A stretch of DNA of 64,000 bases from Opitutaceae bacterium EW11. Lineage in GTDB: Bacteria > Verrucomicrobiota > Verrucomicrobiia > Opitutales > Opitutaceae. The position numbers and the translations under genes are program-made. This document shows positions 51,525 through 60,203 of the stretch, one piece after another (the first letter of the stretch is position 1; every line of letters begins with the position of its first letter). The notes beneath the pieces are model-generated. The model did not search any database. It was not told the origin of the DNA and saw only the letters and a list, made by a program, of their open reading frames with translations. Location of the stretch: NCBI GenBank assembly GCA_003054665.1, contig QAYY01000011.1:222654-286653 (forward strand), in the 5' to 3' direction.

Positions 51525-54500
51525 GGGTGTGTGCTCGTGCGGCCATCGGGCCAACGCACGGAAATCTGGGTCGGCGGGTTCGTTTCGGGGTAACCGAAGA
51601 AAAGGGCGGGGCTGGATTGCGAGAGGTAGCCGGAGCCAGCGCGGACCTCGGCGGTCTGGCGACTCCCATCGTTCAGCGCGACTTCCACGCGCGCGCCGAT
51701 TGCGTGCGGGTTTCCGGGCGATCCGTGCAATAGCACCGCGAACGAGTGGTGGCCTGCAACACCGACATTTCTGAGGGCGAGTGTCCGGTCGTTGTTGCGG
51801 GTGACAAAAAGGTCGGGCCAGCCGTCGCGGTCGAAGTCCGTCACGACGAGCGCCTTTGCGTCGCCGGTGACGATGAATGCGCTTTCGCTCGCCGGCACGG
51901 GGGCCAGATTGCCGCGTCCGTCTCCGCGAAGAAACCAGCCCATGCCGCCGTCGAAGCGCGTGATCTCCGGGATCGGAGCGTACGAGTTCTGCACCAGACA
52001 CACGTCGGCGAATCCGTCGCCGTCGAAATCTCCCGCGACGACTCCAAACGTGGGACCGATCTGTGCGAGCCTGGGCAGCGGCTGGAATCGGTAGGAACCG
52101 TCCGGCTGGCTGAGAAACACGCCGCTGCGGAATTCGGTTGCGGCGAAACGCTGCGCGGCCGCCAGGCGTTCGGGCGGGAAAACCTCGTCGAGGGTGGCTC
52201 GAGCGTACGCTTCAAAGGTGGCGAACTTCTTCGCCACGCTGGGGAACACCGGAATCATCTGCGGAAGCCCGCGGATTGGATACAGCTTGTCGCCCTCGTA
52301 CTGCGCCTCGAGCAAGTTCGTGCGCCCGGAGCCGTCGACATCGCCCGAGAGGAGCACGGCCGGGTGTTCGGGCGAAGCCTTGTAGCGCGTGTTCAGCCCC
52401 AGATTGCCGACGACGAAGTCGGGGCGTCCGTCTCCATTGAAGTCCGCGCTCGCGATGGAGTTCCACCAACCTGTCCCGGCGCGGACAAAACCGAGCGCCT
52501 CCGACCGGTCGGTGAAGCCGCGTCCCTGGTCGTTGTGGAAGCAGCGGACGGAGCCCCAGTCGATGGTCACGAGGAGATCGGGCCAGCCGTCGCCGTCGAC
52601 GTCGCTCCACAACGCCGCAGTCACCATCCCGACGCCGCGCAGCGCAGGCGCGACTGTGTCGGTGATGTCGACGAGCTTTCCCCCGCGATTCTCGAGGATC
52701 ACGTTTTGGGGCGCCGCCGGGTACTTCCCGGGCACGAGACGCGCGCCGATGAAGACGTCGAGTGTGCCGTCGCGATTGAAATCCGCCGCAGCCGCACAGC
52801 TCGCCGAAATGGACAGCGCCGGGAGAGCGTCGGGGGCGGCCGGCGAGAAATGTCCGCTGCCGTCATTGAGGAAAAGGCGGACCGCGTACGCCGGGTCTCC
52901 GGCAGGCTTGGCGTTTCCCCCACGGGTGTAGAGCAGGTCGTCGTCTCCGTCGCCGTCCACGTCGAAGAAAAGCAGCGCGCCGTCGGTGGTTTGTTTCCCG
53001 GCGGTGAACATCGCGTCGCCGTGAGGGAGGAAACTCCCGTCGCCGATGTTGGAGAAAAACCGTCCGGCTTCCCCCATCGTGCCGCCGATGCACAGGTCCT
53101 CTTCGCCGTCACCGTCGACGTCGGCCACCGCGGCGCTGGGACCTTGACGGTTTTGCCGGATGGTCAGCATCGGCTGGCGGGCGAACTCGTTGATCGAGCG
53201 CTCTCGCATCAGCACGGAAAGGTTTCGAGCTGCGGTTTCGTCGACGAATTGTCCCGGGGGAGCGACATCCCGCTCGGTCGGGGGCGCCGGGGGCGGTGGT
53301 TTTTGGGGAGGCTCGGTCACGGTGTACCGACGATCGGCGGGGACGTTTTCCAGCGTCTGAACGATGCCGCTCGGCCAGCGAACGGTCACGCGGCGGATCA
53401 CGTCGTCTTCGCCGAGGCCGAAATGCACGACCGGCTCGCTTGAAGAGCTGTAGCCTCGGGCGATCACGAGCGGGCGCACCTGGATGCCGTGCCGGGTCTC
53501 GATCGTGACGAGGGAGCCGATGCCAAAACGGTTGCTGACCGTTCCGCGAAGATCGAAGAGCACCCGGTGGCCGGTATCGGAATCGTTGCGACAGACCGTC
53601 GGGTTGCCGTTGTAGTTGGAGAAGACGAAATCGAGGTCCCCGTCGCCGTCGAGATCGGCGAGCGCGGAGCCGAACGAGACGCCAAGATGGTCGAGGCCCC
53701 AGGCGGCGCTCACGTTTTCGAACTCGAGATTGCCGTGGTTCTTGAAAACCAGGTTGTGCTCGGCGAGCGGCGGGCTGGCTTTCATCAGCGGCCAGCGGTC
53801 GACCATGCTCTCGATCTCCATCATGCGTTTGAGCAGATCGACGTAATGGAACTCCCGGACCATGCCGTTCGTGAAGAGCGGATCGATCCAGCCGTCGTTG
53901 TCCAAGTCTTCGAGGCGCACCGTCCAGGTCCAGTCCGTCGCCTGCAGTCCGGTCATGAACCCCGCTTCCAACATGTGGCTGGTCCCGGTGTTGAGAAACA
54001 ACGCGCTCCGCATGTACTGCGGCGCTGCGTTGGGGGTGGAATCCGTATCGGGGATGGCCGCGCTCACCTTGGCCATGCCGCGGTGGTCCTTGTAGCGCGA
54101 CGTGGCGGCCATGTCGGCCACGAGCAGGTCGATGTGGCCGTCGTTGTTCACGTCGCCCTGGTCGGCGCCCATCGAGGAGTTGGGCGTGTGCGGCACGACC
54201 CAGCTGAGCACGTTGGTGAACGTGCCGTCTCCGTTGTTCCGATACAGTCGGTCCGGTTCGATGAAGTCGTTGGCGACGTAGATGTCGGGCCAGCCGTCCT
54301 CATTGTAGTCCCACCACGTCGCCGAGTGACCCTGCGTCTCGCCGAAGATGCCGGCGCGGTCGGTGACGTCGGTGAAGGTGCCGTCGCCGTTGTTGTGAAA
54401 CAGGCGGTCCTTCTGCCCGTTGGGCCGGCTCTCGCTGTCGAGGACGTTGGTCAGGAGATAAAGGTCGACGTAGCCGTCCCGGTCGTAGTCGCAGAACGAT

Positions 54501-55102
54501 CCCATGCTGCTCGAATCGACCACGGCGAGGCCGCGCTGCCTTGCCTCCTCTTTGAACGTGCCGTCGCCCTGATTGATGAAGAGGAGGTCCGGGCCGTTGA
54601 AGACGCAGACGAACAGGTCGGGCCGGCCGTCGTTGTTCACGTCGACGAAAGCCGCGCCCTGTTTCCACGGATACGCGGGCCCGCCGACGCCCGCTTTCGC
54701 GGTGACATCCTCGAATTTGAAGCCGCCCAGGTTGCGAAAGAGATGGTTTTCTCCGGATTTGCAGACGGCGTAGATGTCGGGCCGGCCGTCGCCGTCGTAG
54801 TCCGCGATCGCGATGCCCGTTCCGATCGCCCCGAGAGAAAACTCGCGATAGAGCTCCCGCCACATCTTGGGGTCGTCGTAGCGATTTGGAGCGACGACGC
54901 CCGTTTCCTCCGGGGAAAGAGTCTTGAAGAGGGTTGCGCCTCGCGGACCGGAACGCGGCTCGAGCGGCTTGGAAGCCAACCCCGGCACGTCCGCGCGGCC
55001 GAGCATGGCGGAGGTGGAGGCGAGGAAAAATGCGAGGGTGCGGAGGGGACCGGTCCGGCGAGGGCGGCTGCGCGGAGGTCGGGTGGCGGAACACACGGGC
55101 AT
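51476..55102 (-). CDS. Double FG-GAP/ASPIC-UnbV (CRTAC1-like) exported protein
   Basis: The 1208-residue protein has a hydrophobic N-terminal segment and two similar halves. The first half holds seven FG-GAP/VCBS repeats of the type 'IADYDGDGRPDIYAV', with D-x-D-x-D-G calcium sites. It ends in an ASPIC/UnbV domain at about residue 530 ('SLVTIETRHGIQVRP', 'VVHFGLGEDDVIRRVTVRWPSG'). The second half has about eight more repeats ('VADVDGDGEEDLCIGG') and another ASPIC/UnbV domain at the C-terminus ('GARVEVALNDGSRQTAEVRAG', 'QISVRWPDGRTS'). Each half probably forms a seven-bladed propeller. Such proteins are surface or periplasmic and of unknown function. It shares an operon with DUF255 and FKBP genes. 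Confidence 0.82.
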   Translation of the reverse strand: MPVCSATRPPRSRPRRTGPLRTLAFFLASTSAMLGRADVPGLASKPLEPRSGPRGATLFKTLSPEETGVVAPNRYDDPKMWRELYREFSLGAIGTGIAIADYDGDGRPDIYAVCKSGENHLFRNLGGFKFEDVTAKAGVGGPAYPWKQGAAFVDVNNDGRPDLFVCVFNGPDLLFINQGDGTFKEEARQRGLAVVDSSSMGSFCDYDRDGYVDLYLLTNVLDSESRPNGQKDRLFHNNGDGTFTDVTDRAGIFGETQGHSATWWDYNEDGWPDIYVANDFIEPDRLYRNNGDGTFTNVLSWVVPHTPNSSMGADQGDVNNDGHIDLLVADMAATSRYKDHRGMAKVSAAIPDTDSTPNAAPQYMRSALFLNTGTSHMLEAGFMTGLQATDWTWTVRLEDLDNDGWIDPLFTNGMVREFHYVDLLKRMMEIESMVDRWPLMKASPPLAEHNLVFKNHGNLEFENVSAAWGLDHLGVSFGSALADLDGDGDLDFVFSNYNGNPTVCRNDSDTGHRVLFDLRGTVSNRFGIGSLVTIETRHGIQVRPLVIARGYSSSSEPVVHFGLGEDDVIRRVTVRWPSGIVQTLENVPADRRYTVTEPPQKPPPPAPPTERDVAPPGQFVDETAARNLSVLMRERSINEFARQPMLTIRQNRQGPSAAVADVDGDGEEDLCIGGTMGEAGRFFSNIGDGSFLPHGDAMFTAGKQTTDGALLFFDVDGDGDDDLLYTRGGNAKPAGDPAYAVRLFLNDGSGHFSPAAPDALPALSISASCAAAADFNRDGTLDVFIGARLVPGKYPAAPQNVILENRGGKLVDITDTVAPALRGVGMVTAALWSDVDGDGWPDLLVTIDWGSVRCFHNDQGRGFTDRSEALGFVRAGTGWWNSIASADFNGDGRPDFVVGNLGLNTRYKASPEHPAVLLSGDVDGSGRTNLLEAQYEGDKLYPIRGLPQMIPVFPSVAKKFATFEAYARATLDEVFPPERLAAAQRFAATEFRSGVFLSQPDGSYRFQPLPRLAQIGPTFGVVAGDFDGDGFADVCLVQNSYAPIPEITRFDGGMGWFLRGDGRGNLAPVPASESAFIVTGDAKALVVTDFDRDGWPDLFVTRNNDRTLALRNVGVAGHHSFAVLLHGSPGNPHAIGARVEVALNDGSRQTAEVRAGSGYLSQSSPALFFGYPETNPPTQISVRWPDGRTSTHPWQTAQKRLLLNPPAP

Positions 55103-55231
55103 CGAGATCGGAAAAGAATGGGGGAGAATCGACGTCGGTCGGCGGTCACGTCCGTCCGGCCCCTGTGAGCGAGCGTGCGGAGTGGGCGGGAAAGAATCCC
55201 TGCTCCGCCGTTGCGCAACTTGCGCTGCCGG

Positions 55232-57085
55232 TTAGGGCGAACCCGAGGAGAAAACCGAAAGCGCGAGAAGCGCGTCGCCGCGCACCGGCACCGTCGGATC
55301 GTCGAGAAGGGCGCCGAGCGTGCGTGCCACCAGGGGCGCGAATGGCGGCAGGGGCGCGGGGGCTGGGGCGAGTTCGCGCGCGCCGAGGAGGGCGACCGTT
55401 TCCGCGCGCGGCGGTTCGGCGGCGGTGCCGTCGGGAACCACGGGACGCAGCGGAAGCTCGGGCGCCTGCACGCGAGCGACAAGAAAGCGCCCGTGCTCGG
55501 CGTCGAAGCAGTCCTTCACCGCGATGCCCTGAAGCCGGTCGGCCAGGGTGCGGGAGGGCAGATCTCCGAGCGACGCGTATCCAAGGGATACCGACAAGTA
55601 GTCGGCCGCGGAGGCGCTGGCGTTGCTGCCGGCCAGCCGGCGGAGGGCTCCGGTGCTTTCGTCGAGCAGCTGCCGGCGAAGGGCGTCGGCGAGTTCGGCG
55701 GCGCGCGCGGAATAGGTCTTGTCCTTGAGCGTACGGCCGGCGGTCGCCAATGCGGCGAGCATCCATCCCTGCGTGCCAGCCACGACGGCTTCGTCGCGGG
55801 AAAGAGTAATGCGTTTGGCACGCAGCTGGCGGAGTTTGGCGCAGGCGGAGGCGTCGGCAGCCGCGCCTTTCTCGAACGTGCCGTACTGGAGAATGTTTTT
55901 CCCGGTGAGCTTGCTCGACGGATCGTCTTCGGCGCGGACGTTGCCCTGCTCGGCGGCTCCGTGCCGGCGGCAAAAATCCTTGGCTTCCTTGGCCCCCAGG
56001 GCCTGTACGATTTCGGAGTAACTCCAGCCGAAGGCGGAGCGATTTTCGTCCGCCGATGCGTCGATCGCGGCGATGTAGGTGCCGTCCTTCGCCCGGAGCT
56101 GGTTGTAGGCGAAATCCAGGGCGCTGCGCGCCGCCGCCTCGAACTCCGAATCGCGGGTCGCCGTGGCGGCCTCGAGAAAAGCGAGAGCGATCCGCGCTTG
56201 GTCGAGGGAGGTCTTGACGAGAGTGGGGACGCGTCCGGCGGCATCGACGGACGAACGGAAGAAACCTCCGTCGAGCGGGTCGTGGGTCGCGTTTCGCGCC
56301 AGGGCGCGCAGGCTCGCGACGGCTGCGTTGCGCGCAGCTGGCTCGCGCAGGAGGAAACGCAGGAGTTCGGGCTCGGGGTAGCGGGGAGAATCTCCGAATC
56401 CGCCATTGACGGGATCCAGTTTGGACGCCCAGGACTGGGCGGCGGAGGCAAGACCCAGCTTCAGTGCCTTGGCGTCCTTCTCTGCCGGAAGGGGGGCATT
56501 CTGTACGGCGGCGACCTCCGCGAGGGCGTCGTCGCCTTTCTGACGCTGGGCGTCGGCGTCGGTTTTCCAGGCCGTGGCCGCGCGTTGAGCCACATTCATG
56601 AAGCCCTCCTTACCCCATTCCTCCGACGGAGGCAGGTAGGTCGCGCCCTCGAAAGGCTTCAACTCGGGCGTCAGCCAGACGTTCACCGGCCATCCACTGA
56701 GCTGTTTCTTGTGGTTGAGGAAATTCTGGCAGTACGCCGCGATCTCGGGGTGTTCGTCGCGATCGATCAGGACGCAGACGAAGTTCTCGTTGAGGAGAGC
56801 GCCGACCTGGGCGTTGGAGAACGTCTGCCGGTTCATCGCCCGGCTGAGCTCGTGCGTGAGCGACCCGACGGCCAGGTAGAGCGGCTTGTTCTCTTTTTTC
56901 GCGCGCTCCACCGCGGCCGGGCTCCACGGCATCCAGGTGACGGCATTTTCGGCGTGGGCGCGGAGAAAACCTGAGGGGGAGGAGGCGAGGTCGGCGTTGG
57001 TCGCGCTCGCCTCGGAGGCGAGAAAGGCGGCAAACACCGCCAAGCAGACCGGGAGTACAAAACGGGCGGGGGCAGTCACGATCAT
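55232..57085 (-). CDS. DUF255 thioredoxin-fold protein (YyaL-like) lacking the CxxC motif
   Basis: The 617-residue protein has a signal peptide (ARFVLPVCLAVFAAFLASEASA). An N-terminal thioredoxin-like DUF255 domain follows ('NKPLYLAVGSLTHELSRAMN', 'LLNENFVCVLIDRDEHPEIAAY', 'GWPVNVWLTPELKPFEGATY'), then a long alpha/alpha-toroid-like domain ('FYSEIVQALGAKEAKDF' region). In typical YyaL-type proteins the first motif contains STCHWCHVM; here the same place reads SLTHELSRAM, so both cysteines are gone. It cannot do dithiol chemistry at that site. It heads the minus-strand operon with the double FG-GAP and FKBP genes. Confidence 0.8.
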   Translation of the reverse strand: MIVTAPARFVLPVCLAVFAAFLASEASATNADLASSPSGFLRAHAENAVTWMPWSPAAVERAKKENKPLYLAVGSLTHELSRAMNRQTFSNAQVGALLNENFVCVLIDRDEHPEIAAYCQNFLNHKKQLSGWPVNVWLTPELKPFEGATYLPPSEEWGKEGFMNVAQRAATAWKTDADAQRQKGDDALAEVAAVQNAPLPAEKDAKALKLGLASAAQSWASKLDPVNGGFGDSPRYPEPELLRFLLREPAARNAAVASLRALARNATHDPLDGGFFRSSVDAAGRVPTLVKTSLDQARIALAFLEAATATRDSEFEAAARSALDFAYNQLRAKDGTYIAAIDASADENRSAFGWSYSEIVQALGAKEAKDFCRRHGAAEQGNVRAEDDPSSKLTGKNILQYGTFEKGAAADASACAKLRQLRAKRITLSRDEAVVAGTQGWMLAALATAGRTLKDKTYSARAAELADALRRQLLDESTGALRRLAGSNASASAADYLSVSLGYASLGDLPSRTLADRLQGIAVKDCFDAEHGRFLVARVQAPELPLRPVVPDGTAAEPPRAETVALLGARELAPAPAPLPPFAPLVARTLGALLDDPTVPVRGDALLALSVFSSGSP

Positions 57086-57251
57086 GAGTTGGAGGTTGGT
57101 GGATGAATGCGGCCGCGAGGCAGGGAGGTACGCGGCGAGGGGGGGGCGACTTCGGAGGGGAACACGTTGATCCGAAGACGGCGACTTGCCGCGGACAAGC
57201 GAAGAATCGGGGCAGCCTGGGCGTTCAACGCGGACACCCGCAGAAACGTTG

Positions 57252-57302
57252 CCGTGACGTTAGAGTGAAACCGGGCCGTGACCTTGCACGCTAACGACAG
57301 AG
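57252..57302. promoter_or_regulatory. Operator-like repeat pair in a divergent promoter
   Basis: CCGTGACGTTAGAG (57252-57265) is the reverse complement of the element CTCTAACGTCAGAG at 12 of 14 positions. CGCTAACGACAGAG (57289-57302) matches CTCTAACGACAGAG at 13 of 14. A further four bases (CAAC) after the second copy also match the first copy at 43561. The two copies are 37 bp apart and in opposite orientation, between the DUF255 and FG-GAP genes. Confidence 0.55.
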
Positions 57303-57331
57303 CAACGCCCCGTTTGAGCGGCCGGAATCGG

Positions 57332-58654
57332 ATGACGAGCGTCGAGCCCATGTCGCTGGCCTCCTCCTGCGCGGCTACTACCCCAACGCGCGTCTGGATT
57401 CTCGCCGCGCTCCTCTTGCTCGGAATCTCGGGCTGCAAACCGCCGCCCGCGCGCTCCCAGGTGCGACGTGCCGTGGCTCAGCCCGTCACGCCGACCTTCG
57501 TGCTGGAGCGGCAGCCGATCGGAGGTCCGATCGTCGGAAAACCTTGGATCGCGCATGTCGCCGCCGTGGACCTGGATGGGGACGGCTTGCTCGATGTGGT
57601 CGCCTGCGACGGCCAGAAAAACGAAGTGGTGTGGTGCCGGCAGACGGCGCGCGGGCAGTTCGAGGAACAGGTGATTGCGACGGGCATCGAGGGACCGGTG
57701 CACGCCGAGGCGGTGGACATCGACAAGGACGGCGACCTCGATCTGCTGATCGCGAGCATGGGGGTCATTTTCCCCAGCAACGACAAGATCGGGTCTGTGG
57801 TCATTCTCGAGAACGACGGTCACCAGCGCTTCACGAAACATGTTGTGGCGGACCACATCGCCCGGGTGACGGACGTTCGCGCCGGCGATTTCAACAACGA
57901 CGGACGCCTCGACCTCGCCGTTGCGCAGTTTGGCTACGACCAAGGCGAGATCCGCTGGATGGAGAACCAGGGGAACTGGAATTTCAAAAGCACGATCCTG
58001 CTCAGCCTCTCGGGTGGCGTGAACGTCTGCGTGGCGGATCTGAACGGCGATCGCACGCCGGACATCGTCGCCCTGATCTCTCAAGAGTGGGAGGAGATCT
58101 TCCTCTTCGAAAACGATGGTTCGGGGAACTTCATGCGAAAGGTGATCTTCGGTTCGACGAACGAAGACTACGGCAGCAGCGGCATCTCGCTGGCCGACGT
58201 GAACCGCGACGGGCGGCCGGACATCCTCTACACCAACGGCGACGGCTTCGACTATGCCGACCCGGGAGCACGGCCCTGGCACGGGCTGCAGTGGCTGGAG
58301 AACGTCGGCGGCGGGCACTTCCGCTTTCACCGCATCGCCGATTTCGAAGGGGCGTACAGTCCGGTCGGAGTGGATTTCGACGGCGACGGCGCGATGGACG
58401 TGCTTGCGGTGAGCGCATTCAACGACTGGAAAAAGTCCACCGCGGTTTCGCTTATGCTGTTTCACAACGACGGGCAGAATCACTTCACCCCCGTGCCGCT
58501 CGCCCATCAGCCGACACACCTGCTGACTGTCGCGGTCGGCGATTTCGACGGCACCGGCAAGCCGGTGATCCTGACGGGCGGCTTCCATGCGTATCCGCCG
58601 TACGATCGGATGAGCCGTCTCAGCCTCTGGCGAAAGGTTGCCGGAGTCCGTTGA
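57332..58654 (+). CDS. FG-GAP repeat lipoprotein with seven propeller blades
   Basis: The 440-residue protein carries a lipoprotein signal ending in the lipobox LLLLGISGC, so it should be anchored by lipid at an envelope membrane. Seven FG-GAP repeats follow: 'AAVDLDGDGLLDVVACDG', 'VDIDKDGDLDLLIASMG', 'GDFNNDGRLDLAVAQFG', 'ADLNGDRTPDIVALIS', 'ADVNRDGRPDILYTNGD', 'VDFDGDGAMDVLAVS' and 'GDFDGTGKPVILTGG'. That is exactly the number for a closed seven-bladed propeller, most blades with calcium-type Asp. The in-frame GTG at 57278 would place the start before the operator-like repeat, so I prefer ATG 57332; ATG 57350 is also possible. It is followed by a TPR gene. Confidence 0.83.
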   Translation: MTSVEPMSLASSCAATTPTRVWILAALLLLGISGCKPPPARSQVRRAVAQPVTPTFVLERQPIGGPIVGKPWIAHVAAVDLDGDGLLDVVACDGQKNEVVWCRQTARGQFEEQVIATGIEGPVHAEAVDIDKDGDLDLLIASMGVIFPSNDKIGSVVILENDGHQRFTKHVVADHIARVTDVRAGDFNNDGRLDLAVAQFGYDQGEIRWMENQGNWNFKSTILLSLSGGVNVCVADLNGDRTPDIVALISQEWEEIFLFENDGSGNFMRKVIFGSTNEDYGSSGISLADVNRDGRPDILYTNGDGFDYADPGARPWHGLQWLENVGGGHFRFHRIADFEGAYSPVGVDFDGDGAMDVLAVSAFNDWKKSTAVSLMLFHNDGQNHFTPVPLAHQPTHLLTVAVGDFDGTGKPVILTGGFHAYPPYDRMSRLSLWRKVAGVR

Positions 58655-58677
58655 ATCGCCCTTCGTCTTTCCTGCCG

Positions 58678-60114
58678 ATGTCCGGAAAAACGACCCGCTG
58701 GTTTGTCGTCCTGACCGTTCTCGTGCTTCTGGCTGGCGGCGCCTGGTGGGGCTGGAGCGCAGTGCAGGCACGCAGGGAGTGGGCTGCATTCCGGCCGCCG
58801 ACGCCGGACCTGAAGGCGTGGCCGGCGGAATTCAGGAGCCGTATCGAAAACGCGGATGCAAAGATCGCCTCCTGGCCCCCGGATGCGCACGCTCTCGGGG
58901 AACTCGCCCAGCTTTATCTGGCGAACGGATTTCTCAAGGAGGCCGAGACAGCGCTGCGGGGCGCCATCCGATACGAGCCGAACAACCCCCGCTGGACTCA
59001 TCATCTGGCCCGGTTGCTGGCGGGCTACGGCGAACTCGAGGCGGCAGTGCCCCTCTGGCGCACGACCGCCGAGCTTGCGCCGGATTACCTGCCGGCTCGG
59101 GTGAAGCTCGCGGACGCGCTTCTCAAGACCAATCAGCCGGACGAAGCCGCCCGCACGTTTGCCGCCGTGCTCGAACGCGATCCGAAGAATCCCTACGCCT
59201 TGCTGGGCCTGGCCCGCCTCGACGTCGATTCGGGCCGCTGGTCCGCCGCGCGGCAGCGGCTGGAGGCGGCGACAGTCGCGGCGCCTGAGTTCTCCGCCGC
59301 GCACAGCCAGTTGGCCACGGTCGCCGAGAGGCTGGGAGACACCGCGACCGCGCAGCTGGAACGAGACCAGGCTACCGCGCTCGGGCGCTTCAAGGATGTG
59401 CCCGATCCCTGGACCGAGGAACTCGTCGCGTATTGCTACGACGTCTACCGGCTGCAGGTCATCGCGGCGACCATCACCGCGACGAAGGGCGGGGCGGCGG
59501 CGCTCCCGCCTCTCGAACGAGCCCTGGCTCTCGCGCCTCAGGATGCGCGGACCGTGCGCCAATTGGGCCGCGTGTATCTGGATCTGAAGGACTATGCGAA
59601 AGCCCGGCAGATGCTCGAGAAAGCCATCCAACTCGATGGCACTGACCCAAGTCCGTACCTCGACTTGGTGGAGGTCTTCCGGGCGGAGAGAAATGTCGAT
59701 GCGGCGATCACGATGCTGACCGCCGGAATCCAGAAGTGCAGCGAATCCGCCGGGCTCCATCACGAACTCGGCCTCGCCCTGCTCGGTGCCGAACGCCTCG
59801 AGGAAGCCGTGCCGCATTTTCAGGAGGCCCGTCGGCGGGAGCCGGGAAACATGGCAGCATATGAGGATCTCTCGCGGACGCTTCTGCGGCTGGGGCGGCC
59901 CGCCGAGGCCGAGGAGGTGCTCCGATCGGCGCTCGACCAGAACGACCGGGCGGGACCGCTATTGCTGCTGATGGCGAGGTGCCAGATCGCCCTGCGCAAC
60001 GAGCCGCGGGCCGAAGAATTCATCCGTCGCACCCGCGAGGCGCGGGCGTCGGAGACCACATTGTCAGAGTTGCGGCAGGAGTTCCGCGCGCAGTTCGGCC
60101 GCGTGCCGAGGTGA
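58678..60114 (+). CDS. Membrane-anchored tetratricopeptide-repeat protein
   Basis: The 478-residue protein has an N-terminal transmembrane helix (WFVVLTVLVLLAGGAWWGW) and about ten TPR units. Examples are 'PHALGELAQLYLANGFLKEAETALRGAIRYEPNNP' (near residue 75), 'LADALLKTNQPDEAARTFAAVLERDPKNP' and 'EDLSRTLLRLGRPAEAEEVLRSALDQND' (quoted in part). TPRs form a scaffold for protein partners. It starts 24 bases after the FG-GAP lipoprotein stop, so the two are co-transcribed and may work together in the envelope. No catalytic domain is visible. Confidence 0.83.
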   Translation: MSGKTTRWFVVLTVLVLLAGGAWWGWSAVQARREWAAFRPPTPDLKAWPAEFRSRIENADAKIASWPPDAHALGELAQLYLANGFLKEAETALRGAIRYEPNNPRWTHHLARLLAGYGELEAAVPLWRTTAELAPDYLPARVKLADALLKTNQPDEAARTFAAVLERDPKNPYALLGLARLDVDSGRWSAARQRLEAATVAAPEFSAAHSQLATVAERLGDTATAQLERDQATALGRFKDVPDPWTEELVAYCYDVYRLQVIAATITATKGGAAALPPLERALALAPQDARTVRQLGRVYLDLKDYAKARQMLEKAIQLDGTDPSPYLDLVEVFRAERNVDAAITMLTAGIQKCSESAGLHHELGLALLGAERLEEAVPHFQEARRREPGNMAAYEDLSRTLLRLGRPAEAEEVLRSALDQNDRAGPLLLLMARCQIALRNEPRAEEFIRRTREARASETTLSELRQEFRAQFGRVPR

Positions 60115-60203
60115 GTTCGATTCACTGCGGCTCGCCGCCCGGCATCCGATTCGGACGCCGAGTGGCGCGGCGCTCTCCGTTTTCAGACCTCGGAGCTCGG
60201 CTT

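Noticed and set aside
53489-55168. 559-residue plus-strand frame opposite the FG-GAP protein
   Set aside because: It is an antisense shadow of the Asp/Gly-rich repeats; no known domain.
57278-57331. GTG start for the FG-GAP lipoprotein
   Set aside because: It would place the second operator copy inside the coding region and adds residues before the lipoprotein signal that do not resemble a signal peptide.
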